Below, piece after piece: positions 1 through 7,771 of a DNA stretch of 64,000 nucleotides (positions are counted from its first letter, which is position 1; each line of letters begins with the position of its first letter). Origin of the DNA: Luteolibacter luteus (lineage in GTDB: Bacteria > Verrucomicrobiota > Verrucomicrobiia > Verrucomicrobiales > Akkermansiaceae); NCBI RefSeq assembly GCF_012913485.1, contig NZ_CP051774.1, positions 5,208,001-5,272,000 of the forward strand. The letters are read 5' to 3'. The notes under the pieces were generated by a model. The model saw nothing but the letters and a program-made list of their open reading frames with translations, was not told the origin of the DNA and ran no database searches. The position numbers and the translations under genes were made by a program.

Positions 1-45
1 AAGGCGACGGAACGACTCCGGGCTGCTCGGATGCAGTCCGAATGA
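1..45 (+). CDS. 3' end of an unidentified upstream gene
   Basis: The frame starting at base 1 is open for 14 codons and stops at a TGA that overlaps the ATG of the next gene (ATGA arrangement). Such overlaps usually mark translationally coupled genes, so this is probably the tail of an operon partner that lies outside the window. The visible residues are charged and carry no recognisable motif. It could be chance, since 14 open codons prove little. Confidence 0.4.
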   Translation, partial: KATERLRAARMQSE

Positions 46-875
46 AAGACGAATTGCTTTCGCGATTGGAGTCCTTCGAGATCGATAAGTCCAGAGTGGC
101 ATTTCCCTTCAGCGCCCGCTTGGCCCGCGAGACTGGCTGGAGTCACAGCTACTCCCGCCGCGTGGTCCGGGAGTACCTCCGCTTCGTCTGGCTGGCCATG
201 CGCGCCGGGCACCCGGTGACGCCGTCCAAGGAGGTGGATGAAGCATGGCACCTGCACCTCTGCTATACGCGTTCCTATTGGGATGAGATGTGCGGCAATC
301 TTCTGGGTAAGCCTCTGCACCACGGTCCCACCGAGGGCGGATCGGCGGAGGACGCGAAGTTTGGTGACTGGTATGCGAAGACCTTGGAAAGTTATCGGAC
401 CAATTTTGGCGAGCCTCCCTCAGACATCTGGCCTCCGGCAGAGATCCGTTTCGCTCCGAGCAGGGAGCGCAAAGTGGATGCGCGCAAACACTGGATCGTA
501 TCAAAGCACGGCACGCTCCGCGGGACCTCCATCGCGGGAGGGCTACTGGTCCTACCTGCGCTCGCGGGCTGCATGCCGATCGCCGTGATCGATTCCAGAG
601 ACCAGCTCATCTTGGGGTTTCTGGTCTTCTCCATCGTCGTCATCGTCCTCCTGATGAAACTGTTCGGATTCCGAAACCGGAAGAAGGACAGGAACTCGAA
701 TGACTGTGGAAGCTCGTGCAGTTCTTTTCCCGCTGGCTGCGGATCCTCCAGCAGTAGTCACCATCACTCGGGGAACGATGTCGATTCCGGAAACGACACA
801 TCCGGCTGTGGCGCCTCCGGTTGCACCTCCACTGGCTGCGGTGGTGGCGGGGGGTGCGGAGGCGGGGGAGATTGA
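42..875 (+). CDS. Glycine/cysteine-tailed membrane protein (glycine-rich domain-like family)
   Basis: A 277-residue protein in three parts. Residues 1-130 are a soluble helical region containing VDEAWHLHL at about residue 65, which resembles the D-x-x-WH-x-H motif of the glycine-rich domain-containing (DUF1399-like) family. Residues about 185-210 form one strong transmembrane segment (FLVFSIVVIVLLM). The C-terminus is a low-complexity tail rich in Gly, Ser and Cys, with repeated CG and GCGGGG units. Similar tails occur in TIGR04222-type membrane proteins. The ATG overlaps the stop of an upstream frame, suggesting coupled translation. The biochemical function is unknown; the conserved WH-x-H could bind metal, but that is inference. 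Confidence 0.75.
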   Translation: MKDELLSRLESFEIDKSRVAFPFSARLARETGWSHSYSRRVVREYLRFVWLAMRAGHPVTPSKEVDEAWHLHLCYTRSYWDEMCGNLLGKPLHHGPTEGGSAEDAKFGDWYAKTLESYRTNFGEPPSDIWPPAEIRFAPSRERKVDARKHWIVSKHGTLRGTSIAGGLLVLPALAGCMPIAVIDSRDQLILGFLVFSIVVIVLLMKLFGFRNRKKDRNSNDCGSSCSSFPAGCGSSSSSHHHSGNDVDSGNDTSGCGASGCTSTGCGGGGGCGGGGD

Positions 876-882
876 GTCGAGC

Positions 883-1914
883 TTACTCTGCGCGCTCGAA
901 TTGCGGGGTGCGGTGCTGCACGGCATCCAGAAAGAACTGGCTGACATCCGCATAGAGGCCGTGTGATCCGGTTGCGAGGACGTTGTTGTGGGTCGCTCCC
1001 TTGACGACCACGAAGGTCTTTCGGCTCCCCGGAACAGCGGCGAAGATATCCCTTGCCTGCTCGATGCCGATGTAGGGGTCCTGGTCCCCGTGGGCGATGA
1101 AGACCGGGATATTCAGCTTGCCTGCCGCATCCACGGGACGGACATCGGCAGGCCAGAAGCCGGCGCGCACCCGCGTCCCGCAACTCACGCAGAGGGCCGC
1201 GAGGGGACAGCAGAATTGCAGGTCTTTCGGGACCAGTTCCCGGGCGGTGGCGAGGACCGGACGATCCAAGGAACTAAAGGTGGCAACGCTGGCGACTGCC
1301 GCCCATTTTGACGGGGTCCGGGCGGCCGTCTGGATGGCAATGGCTCCTCCCTGCGAAACCCCAAAAAGGCAGGAAGGCGAGGGAGCAAAGCCGAACCGGG
1401 TTGAAGCATCAGCCAGCACCTTCTCGATCAGGGGGGCTTCCCTTACGCCGAAGGTCCCAAAGGATGCCATGTTCTCGCCCTGTCCGGGGATATCCAGCAG
1501 CAGGCAGCGGAAGCCAGCGGCGGTAAAGCGTTCGCAAATTGGCAGGTGATCCTCCTTTCGTCCGGCGTGGCCGTAGAGCAGGACCACCGTGCCGATTTCC
1601 GTGCCCCAAGGCGGCAGGGAAAGACCTCGACGGGTGAGCTCTTCGCGCAGGATGCGGGATTTCTTCGCCTCTCCCGGAGCCGGGGAGCTGGTGACCAGCA
1701 GGCAGGGCGTTTCTTCCGGACCGGTGTAGGCCTGGATCCGGAGCCCATACTGGTCGGGTTTGTCGAGAATGTCCCGGTGGTAGTCCTGCAGGCTCCGCCG
1801 CTGGGGGGAAACCAGCCGTTCGGAGCCATACCAAGCCACTCCTGCGAGCGCGATGGCCGTTAGGACCCCAACGATGATCGCAAGGCGAACGAAATATCGG
1901 CGAATGCGGATCAT
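883..1914 (-). CDS. Membrane-anchored or secreted alpha/beta hydrolase
   Basis: A 343-residue protein with an N-terminal hydrophobic segment (residues 8-28) that is a signal anchor, followed by an alpha/beta hydrolase fold. The nucleophile elbow is GVSQGG (Ser about residue 188), the likely acid is in HGDQDPYI (about 275) and the catalytic His is in GATHNN (about 306). An oxyanion-type turn HG(H)AG occurs near residue 115. It lies convergent with the preceding gene and only 8 bases from it. Substrate cannot be told; esterase or peptidase-like dienelactone-hydrolase relatives are possible. Confidence 0.85.
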   Translation of the reverse strand: MIRIRRYFVRLAIIVGVLTAIALAGVAWYGSERLVSPQRRSLQDYHRDILDKPDQYGLRIQAYTGPEETPCLLVTSSPAPGEAKKSRILREELTRRGLSLPPWGTEIGTVVLLYGHAGRKEDHLPICERFTAAGFRCLLLDIPGQGENMASFGTFGVREAPLIEKVLADASTRFGFAPSPSCLFGVSQGGAIAIQTAARTPSKWAAVASVATFSSLDRPVLATARELVPKDLQFCCPLAALCVSCGTRVRAGFWPADVRPVDAAGKLNIPVFIAHGDQDPYIGIEQARDIFAAVPGSRKTFVVVKGATHNNVLATGSHGLYADVSQFFLDAVQHRTPQFERAE

Positions 1915-2000
1915 TGGGTGCCGGGGATATACCGCCTCATCTGGTGCGATTTCGCAAGATCGCGTTTGCCAGTCTGGCCCGCTGGCACTAGGGGAATGCC

Positions 2001-2420
2001 ATGACTCTGCTTGCCGAGAAATCTCCCGTCCTCGAGAAAACCCGCGAACTGTGCGCCGCGATCGCGGGAGACGCCCGGTTTGTCCAGCTCCAGAAGGATG
2101 TGGAGCGCTTCCTCGAAGACGATTCCGCGCGCCTGATGTACCAGACCGTGCATGAGCGGGGCGAAGAGCTGCACCAGAAACAGCACGCGGGCATCAAGCT
2201 GGCTCCTTCTGAAATCAAGGAGTTCGAATCCGCCCGCGACGAGCTGCTGCGCAATGACGTCGCCAGCGCTTTCCTGGATGCCCAAGGCGAGCTGGAAGCC
2301 CTTCAGCGGACCATCGCGAAGTATATCACCACCACCCTCGAGATCGGTCGCGTGCCGACCGAAGCCGAGCTGTCCGACGAAGGCGGCTGCTGCGGTGGCG
2401 GATGCGGTTGCTCGCATTGA
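2001..2420 (+). CDS. YlbF/YmcA-family protein with Cys-rich tail
   Basis: A 139-residue, almost entirely helical cytosolic protein that resembles the YlbF/YmcA (Com_YlbF) family. In Bacillus members of this family form a complex that influences RNase Y and development. The end is unusual: after the helical region there is a tail CCGGGCGCSH with four cysteines and a histidine, which could bind a metal or Fe-S cluster; the Bacillus YlbF/YmcA/YaaT complex is known to carry Fe-S clusters. It is divergent from the alpha/beta hydrolase and followed by a strong terminator, so it is probably monocistronic. The family call is by pattern only. Confidence 0.7.
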   Translation: MTLLAEKSPVLEKTRELCAAIAGDARFVQLQKDVERFLEDDSARLMYQTVHERGEELHQKQHAGIKLAPSEIKEFESARDELLRNDVASAFLDAQGELEALQRTIAKYITTTLEIGRVPTEAELSDEGGCCGGGCGCSH

Positions 2421-2453
2421 TCCCCGCACGGTAGATCCGGAATCATTCATTTC

Positions 2454-2490
2454 AGCGCCTCACCTGCTCTCGGGTGAGGCGCTTCTTTTT
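2454..2490 (+). terminator. Intrinsic terminator after the YlbF-like gene
   Basis: An 11-bp perfect stem (AGCGCCTCACC at 2454-2464 with its complement at 2473-2483) has an 8-base loop and is followed by TTCTTTTT. It sits 34 bases after the stop codon. Confidence 0.9.
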
Positions 2491-2558
2491 GATGCGGTTC
2501 GTGGCGGGAACATGCGCCCCGCGAGAAAAGCCTGTGAAGAAAGCGGACCTCTCAGGCC

Positions 2559-3821
2559 TTACTGCCGCGGACGGTTGAATCGATCCACGATCTGCTTGGG
2601 GATGCTCCCCGAGTTGTTCGCCATCCACTGGCGGGCTGCCGCTTCATCCTGGCGCATCCAGCCGCCGAGATAGCGCCAGTAGTAGCCTTCCTGGGCGCGG
2701 CGGTCGCTGAGGTTGGCGACGAATTCGAGCGAGGTTTGCGGGGAATTCCGGAAACTTTCCTCGATGAAGATGCGGCGGGCGCCGTCGAGATCCGGGTTGT
2801 TGCCGAGTCCGGAGAGCCACTTCGCGGCCTCCACCGGATCCTGTCGGGCGTATTGGCGGGCCACGCCTTCGGCTGCTTCCGATTTGGTGTCCTCCGGAAG
2901 GCGCTCCACCCAGAGGCGGGCGGAAGCCAGATCCGTACGGGCCCAGCGATCGGAAACGGTCTCGGAGACATCGCGGCGCAGTTCCACATTCGTCATGGCG
3001 CTATTCCACTGGGAAGCCTGCACCGGATCGAGGTTCGCCAGATCGCGGGCCATCGAGCGGGAAGCTCGGGCGCGGGTTTCTTCGTCGCCCACACCAGCGA
3101 TCCAGTTCGTCGCGAAATCGAATCCGTATTGCATGACGTAGGGCTGCACGGCATCCAGTGCCTGGTCGCGGGTGCGGCCTTCGAGTTGCGCGATGAAATC
3201 ACGGGCGAGCTCCGGATTAGTGGAAGCGATGCCGCGGGTTGCTCCGAGCAGCCAGTTGTTCACCTCACCCTCGTCCTGAGCGGAGGATGCCCAAGCGAAG
3301 GCCGATTGAGGGTCATTGGCCGCCCACGTCGCCACGGCGGTTTCACGTTCCCAATCCTGCGCGCCGCTCTGCTGGAGGAAGCCGAGGGCGCTCATCGGAT
3401 CACGCTCCGCCCATGCTTGGAGGATCAGCGAGCGCTCGGAACCGCGGAGGTTGGCACTCGGGCTGTTGCGAAATTCGTCGTAGACCGCCGCGAATTGGTC
3501 CGCTGGCAGGCGGTCGAGGAAGGCGAGGAGACGCTGGGTGCGGTCCAAGCGGCTCGTCACGTCCATGATCGACTTCAGATCCTTGTCCACGGGCTTGGCC
3601 GCGCCGCCTTCCCGTGCCTCGTTCTCCTTTTTCCGCTGGATTCGCTCGGCGAGGCTCATGCCTCCCATCCCTGGTCGGTCCGAGCGCGCTGATGCGGAGT
3701 CAGCACCCTTGGAAGCCGTTGACTCGGAAGGTGCACTGATGCGACCGATCATCACACCGGCACCCAGGGCCAAAGCGGCACCTCCCACGCTCATGATCCA
3801 TCGGGATTTCATCGGAGTCAT
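2559..3821 (-). CDS. Secreted/membrane-anchored W-DP-A helical repeat protein
   Basis: A 420-residue protein with an N-terminal signal anchor (residues 8-27, then a Ser/Ala-rich linker) and a charged stretch around 50-75. From residue about 145 to the end there are roughly nine degenerate repeats of 33-40 residues built on W/Y-A-x-x-D-P-x-x-A-x-x-W (examples WAERDPMSA, WAANDPQSA, YARQDPVEAAKW, WMRQDEAAARQW). This implies an alpha-solenoid. Such repeat proteins are common in Verrucomicrobia and have no assigned function; a periplasmic scaffold is the best guess. The ATG at 3821 is used; an internal ATG three codons later would also fit. Confidence 0.75.
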   Translation of the reverse strand: MTPMKSRWIMSVGGAALALGAGVMIGRISAPSESTASKGADSASARSDRPGMGGMSLAERIQRKKENEAREGGAAKPVDKDLKSIMDVTSRLDRTQRLLAFLDRLPADQFAAVYDEFRNSPSANLRGSERSLILQAWAERDPMSALGFLQQSGAQDWERETAVATWAANDPQSAFAWASSAQDEGEVNNWLLGATRGIASTNPELARDFIAQLEGRTRDQALDAVQPYVMQYGFDFATNWIAGVGDEETRARASRSMARDLANLDPVQASQWNSAMTNVELRRDVSETVSDRWARTDLASARLWVERLPEDTKSEAAEGVARQYARQDPVEAAKWLSGLGNNPDLDGARRIFIEESFRNSPQTSLEFVANLSDRRAQEGYYWRYLGGWMRQDEAAARQWMANNSGSIPKQIVDRFNRPRQ

Positions 3822-3832
3822 CTGAGAGTATG

Positions 3833-3874
3833 AAACGCTTCGAATTCCCCGAATTTTTCGGGATCGGAGCGTTT
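3833..3874 (-). terminator. Hairpin after the sulfatase gene
   Basis: AAACGCT (3833-3839) pairs with AGCGTTT (3868-3874), and inside it CCCGA pairs with TCGGG. The hairpin overlaps the sulfatase stop codon by two bases and precedes the next minus-strand gene. The T-run is weak, so it may attenuate rather than end transcription. Confidence 0.5.
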
Positions 3875-5276
3875 AGTCGGAACTTCGTCCTGCTTCCTTC
3901 CCCGCGAAAGTGGCGATTTTCCCGGAAAGCTCTGCCTGGATTCCAGCGAGAGCAGGGTCATCGGCGAGATTTCTCATCTCATGTGGATCTGCCGCGGGAT
4001 CCAAGAGCATGGCTCCTCCGGCCGCATACTCGGCGTAGCGCCATTTTTCGGTGCGGATGGAGATTCCTGTGGCCGTCTTTCCGTCCTCGCTCCAGATCGT
4101 GAATGCCGGGTGGTCCCACGGTGCTTGCGGGTCCTTGATGAGCGGACTGAGATCGCGGCCTTCCGTGCCTGGCGCGGCGGGCAGTCCGCAGAGTGCTGCG
4201 AGGGTGGGGAAGAGGTCGATCGATTCCACCACGCGCTGGCATTTGCGTCCCGCGGCTTCACCGGGCACGCGGATGATCAGCGGGACGCGAGTGCCGGCCT
4301 CGAAGAGCGAGCCCGCTTTCGACCATTTGCCTTTTTCGCCGAGTTGATAGCCGTGGTCGCTCCAGAAGACGACGATGGTGTTTCCGGCGAAGCCCAGCCG
4401 ATCGAGTTCGTCCAGCACGCGGCCTGCATTCCAATCGGTCCAGGAGACGCCTGCATGATAGGCGCGGATCATCTCTTTCGCTTCGGTCTCGCTGGCATCG
4501 CGGCCGACGAAGAGATCCGCATTCCTCGGGCGGATGGCGGCCTTCGGAAATCCCTCCGGCACTATCGGGCGCGGCGCGAAATCCGGGGGCAAGGAGATGT
4601 CCTCGGTACGATGAACATCGTAGAAACTCCGTGGTGCCGTCGGCGGGCTGTGCGGCTGGACGAAGCCACAGGCAAGAAAGAAGGGTTTGTCGTGCCGGGC
4701 TCTCAGGAAGCCGATCGCGCGATCGGCGATCGCATTCTCCGGATGTCCGTCACCATTGCCATCGAGCAGGATGCGCCGGTCGCTCTTCTTGTCTTTTGAG
4801 AGTTGGTCGTCGCCCTCAAGCGGCCACTTTGTTTGGGTGGGCCGCGTTTCCACCGCGACATCCGTCATGGCATCTTCAGTCCAGGAGACACCGTCATCAA
4901 TGCCACCGTGGAAGATCTTGCCTGTCTCTGCCGAGATGTAGCCGTGCTCCTTGAACCACTGGGGAAGGGTTGACCACTCGGGGTGCAGCTTGCGGAAGTC
5001 GTCGCGATTTCCCAGCACGCCGGTGGTCTTTGGGTAGCGGCCCGTGAGCATCGAGGCTCGCGAGGGATTGCAGAGCGGAAACTGGCAGTATGCCTTCTCG
5101 AAAAGCACGCCGCTTGACGCAAGCTTGTCGAGATTCGGCGTGCGGCCCAGCGGATTTCCCATGGAGCCGAGTGCTGCCTTCATGTCGTCCGCGATCAGCA
5201 GGAGGACATTGAATTTCTTCTCCTGCGCATGAAGAGGTGCCAAGAGGAGAAGCAGCGCGGCGAGGCGTTTCATCAT
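3873..5276 (-). CDS. Secreted type I sulfatase (iduronate-2-sulfatase-like)
   Basis: A 467-residue arylsulfatase-family hydrolase that would remove sulfate esters, probably from algal or animal polysaccharides, outside the cytoplasm. The chosen start gives a classical signal peptide (MMKRLAALLLLLAPLHAQ); the open frame extends far upstream but that part has no signal. Metal-ligand motif IADDM lies at 28-32 and the formylglycine motif CNPSR at 69-73 (the C-x-P-S-R type needing FGE maturation), followed by TGRYP. Later motifs include SDHGYQLGEKGKWSKA and a D-H pair typical of the family. It resembles iduronate-2-sulfatase in domain order. The SUMF1-like protein in this window lacks the FGE cysteines, so the maturase is probably elsewhere. 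Confidence 0.9.
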   Translation of the reverse strand: MMKRLAALLLLLAPLHAQEKKFNVLLLIADDMKAALGSMGNPLGRTPNLDKLASSGVLFEKAYCQFPLCNPSRASMLTGRYPKTTGVLGNRDDFRKLHPEWSTLPQWFKEHGYISAETGKIFHGGIDDGVSWTEDAMTDVAVETRPTQTKWPLEGDDQLSKDKKSDRRILLDGNGDGHPENAIADRAIGFLRARHDKPFFLACGFVQPHSPPTAPRSFYDVHRTEDISLPPDFAPRPIVPEGFPKAAIRPRNADLFVGRDASETEAKEMIRAYHAGVSWTDWNAGRVLDELDRLGFAGNTIVVFWSDHGYQLGEKGKWSKAGSLFEAGTRVPLIIRVPGEAAGRKCQRVVESIDLFPTLAALCGLPAAPGTEGRDLSPLIKDPQAPWDHPAFTIWSEDGKTATGISIRTEKWRYAEYAAGGAMLLDPAADPHEMRNLADDPALAGIQAELSGKIATFAGKEAGRSSD

Positions 5277-5344
5277 CCCAGCATGGAATGGCTCCCCGCG
5301 TGCCCGCAAGATGCAGCGATGCACCCCGATCGGGTTAGGGCCGG

Positions 5345-5830
5345 CTAGGGCAGCGCTCTCCGTTCGGTGACTTCCAAGCCGCCTTGCCGCTTGTGTTTCA
5401 TCACGAATTCCTCGCGGGTGGCATCTTTCCGGTCCGTCGATCCATACTCGATCGAAACCGTGACCACCCCCGCGTTGTTCGCGATATTCAGAAGCCGGAA
5501 CACCGGCTCCTTCCGCAGGCGCAGGAAGCAGAAGAGTGGCACGTCCGGGTGGTGAGCATTCCACAGCCACTGGGCGGGGAGAAAATCCGGGATGTCTGCC
5601 AGCGCGGAGAAGATGGCCCGCACCCGCTTTTCCCCATGCCTTGCTGCAAGGCGCGATGCCGATTTTTTTGCCAGCAGGCCCTCCCACCATGCGGCGACGG
5701 GATTCTCGTTTGCCTCCACCACTTCCTCGATCAGCGTCCGCGCATGGAAGGCCATGGCGGCGTGAAATTGTTCCCGCGTCAGCAGACCGGCGTCGTAATC
5801 TTCGAAGAGTTGCGGCGGTGTGCGGAGCAT
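5345..5830 (-). CDS. Conserved protein of unknown function
   Basis: A 161-residue soluble protein starting MLRTPPQLFEDY. The N-terminal half is helical and acidic; the C-terminal half holds a W-L-W-N-A-H-H segment (about residues 90-97) and a basic, charged end. The start is the ATG 11 bases after the stop of mrp, so it is probably co-transcribed with mrp on the minus strand. I do not recognise the family. The long reading frame upstream of this ATG overlaps mrp antisense-free coding and is not credible. Confidence 0.6.
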   Translation of the reverse strand: MLRTPPQLFEDYDAGLLTREQFHAAMAFHARTLIEEVVEANENPVAAWWEGLLAKKSASRLAARHGEKRVRAIFSALADIPDFLPAQWLWNAHHPDVPLFCFLRLRKEPVFRLLNIANNAGVVTVSIEYGSTDRKDATREEFVMKHKRQGGLEVTERRALP

Positions 5831-5841
5831 GATGGGCCAGA

Positions 5842-6894
5842 CTATCGGGCAGGTACTCGTTCGCGCAAGTTGGCCGCGATCTGATGGAAGGCAGCGGAAA
5901 CCGGATGCTCGGCCGCAGGGATTAGCGCCACCGGGGTGCCGGCGTCCCCGCGCTCGCGGGTCTGGGCATCGATCGGGATCTGCGCCAGCAGCGGGACACC
6001 CAGTTCCTGGGCCTCGCGCACGCCGCCGCCTTCGCCGAAGAGGTAGTAACGCTGGCCGTGATCGCACTCGAACCACGCCATGTTTTCCACCAAGCCGAGA
6101 ATCGGGACGTTCACCTTGGCAAACATCGACACCGCCTTGCGGGCGTCGATCAGCGCCATCTCTTGCGGAGTGGTCACGATCACCGCGCCATCCACAGCCA
6201 CGGTCTGGACGATCGTGAGCTGGATGTCGCCGGTCCCGGGTGGCAGGTCGAGAATCAGGTAGTCGAGGTCACCCCAGGCGACCTGACGGAGAAATTGCTG
6301 GGTGTAGCGCGTGGCCATCGGGCCGCGCACGATTACCGGTGAGCGGTCTTCGAGGAGGAAGCCCATCGACATGAGCTTCAGGCCGTGAGCCTCGATGGGG
6401 ATGATCTCATCCTTCTCATTCGCCATCGGCTTCTCGTGGCTGCCGAACATCTGGGCCACCGAGGGGCCGTAGAGGTCGCAGTCGCACACGCCGACCTTTG
6501 CTCCGGTGCGGGCCAAGGCTACGGCCAGATTGCCCGCGACGGTGGATTTTCCTACCCCGCCCTTGCCCGAAGCCACCGCGATGATGCGTTTCACGCCGGG
6601 GATGGACGACTTGCCCTGCACGGCTTCCGATCCTCCGCCCTGCGCGCCTTGGGGCTCCTTCACCTCAATCTCCACCTTTACGGTGCCGACATCCGGCAGG
6701 GCGTCCAAGATCGCGTGGCAGTCCTTGAAAATCTGTTCCGGCACCTTCGGGTCCTTGGTCGCGACCTCGATGTGGACGCGCAGGACGCCGTTTTCGTGGG
6801 TAACGCCTTTGACGAGGCCGAAGGAGACGATGTCCCGGGAGAAGCCGGGGTAGCGGACATTGCGGAGGGCTTCCTTGATGAATTCGGGACTCAC
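5842..6894 (-). CDS. mrp: Mrp/NBP35-family iron-sulfur carrier ATPase
   Basis: A 350-residue P-loop ATPase thought to hold and deliver Fe-S clusters in the cytosol. From the chosen GTG the N-terminus is a MIP18/DUF59 domain (residues 1-90, SPEFIKEALRNV then RDIVSFG), followed by a linker and a deviant Walker A of the MinD/Mrp type (SGKGGVGKST, about 112-121), then switch motifs DCDLYGPS and LILDLPPGTGD. The usual C-terminal C-x-x-C is degenerate: ENMAWFEC is followed by DHG, so the second Cys is missing. A longer start at 7014 is possible but would overlap the mobA-like gene by 86 bases. Confidence 0.9.
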   Translation of the reverse strand: MSPEFIKEALRNVRYPGFSRDIVSFGLVKGVTHENGVLRVHIEVATKDPKVPEQIFKDCHAILDALPDVGTVKVEIEVKEPQGAQGGGSEAVQGKSSIPGVKRIIAVASGKGGVGKSTVAGNLAVALARTGAKVGVCDCDLYGPSVAQMFGSHEKPMANEKDEIIPIEAHGLKLMSMGFLLEDRSPVIVRGPMATRYTQQFLRQVAWGDLDYLILDLPPGTGDIQLTIVQTVAVDGAVIVTTPQEMALIDARKAVSMFAKVNVPILGLVENMAWFECDHGQRYYLFGEGGGVREAQELGVPLLAQIPIDAQTRERGDAGTPVALIPAAEHPVSAAFHQIAANLRERVPAR

Positions 6895-6928
6895 GGCGGC
6901 GGAAGCAATGGCGGGATCCAGCCCCCTG

Positions 6929-7771
6929 TCAACCCGTAGAATCCCCGGAACTCCCGGAAGCATGCCCTGCATCGGGGGATGACACGGTTTGGATGCGGAT
7001 TTGCTCGCCGCCATGGAGGCGTTTTCCTGCCCCTGCGGAGCTCCCGCCTTTGAAAATCAAGACTTCATCGAGGCGCTTCCGCAGCCGCTGCTGGAAGCGG
7101 ACCTCCTCGAAAAGACCGCCGATCGTATTGGCCAAGGTCAGGGTCTCCTGAGGCGGTTCGTCATCCAATTGGACGGTGACCGTCTTGGAGACGACACCTT
7201 CCCGGAGCTTCGAGAAACACTCCTCCAGTTCATGGGGCGTATTCACGTTGTCGAGCGCCGCAGGGTGGGGGAGCTCCAGCATCAATGGCTCCAGGCTTTC
7301 GAGGAAGAAGCGGGCCCGGAAGTCGTCGCGGGTGATCCATTCTTCGGCTTTCGCCAAGGCATGGGCCTCATAGATCGCGCAGAGAGGTTCGGGGCGGCCA
7401 TCGAGGCGGTTGGAGTAACAGGTCGCTTGGCGAGATGGATCTCGGCACACCGCGAGATGCCGGATCGTTTCGGCATCCAGCATGAAAAGGTCACAGCCTA
7501 ACAGCAGCACGGACTTTACGGGATGGGCGGCATGGGCCGCGGCTAGTGCCGCCAAGGGGCCGACGCCTGCACGTTGATCCCGGATTACGGGGAGATCGAC
7601 CGGCGGGACCGAATCATTTCCGAGCGAAAGGTAAATCTCATCGCCTGCTAGGCGGGCGAGCGACACGAGGAAGTCGATCTGCCGCTCACCATCCGGGCGC
7701 TCGATCCGGGCCTTCTCCCGGCCCATGCGGCTGCTTTTCCCTCCTGCGAGGATCACGGTGATGAGGGACAT
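6929..7771 (-). CDS. MobA-like nucleotidyltransferase with C-terminal beta-grasp-like extension
   Basis: A 280-residue protein. Residues 1-190 match molybdenum cofactor guanylyltransferase: the nucleotide loop LAGGKSSRMGREKA (8-21), RDQRAGVGPLAAL (64-76) and the metal site GCDLFMLD (92-99), ending with the DNVNTPHEL signature (174-182). Residues about 196-263 look like an added MoaD/ThiS-type beta-grasp domain: strands TVTVQL and ETLTL, then helix IGGLFEEV, then RLHGGEQIRIQTV. It lacks a C-terminal Gly-Gly, so it would not be a sulfur carrier. Its ATG overlaps the stop of the upstream hydrolase (TGATG), indicating coupling. No other molybdopterin genes are nearby. Confidence 0.8.
   Translation of the reverse strand: MSLITVILAGGKSSRMGREKARIERPDGERQIDFLVSLARLAGDEIYLSLGNDSVPPVDLPVIRDQRAGVGPLAALAAAHAAHPVKSVLLLGCDLFMLDAETIRHLAVCRDPSRQATCYSNRLDGRPEPLCAIYEAHALAKAEEWITRDDFRARFFLESLEPLMLELPHPAALDNVNTPHELEECFSKLREGVVSKTVTVQLDDEPPQETLTLANTIGGLFEEVRFQQRLRKRLDEVLIFKGGSSAGAGKRLHGGEQIRIQTVSSPDAGHASGSSGDSTG

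Noticed and set aside
5345-6076. Longer frame of 243 codons ending the unknown gene
   Set aside because: The first 82 codons overlap mrp on the same strand in another frame and are Arg/Pro-rich with no family match, so the ATG at 5830 is preferred.
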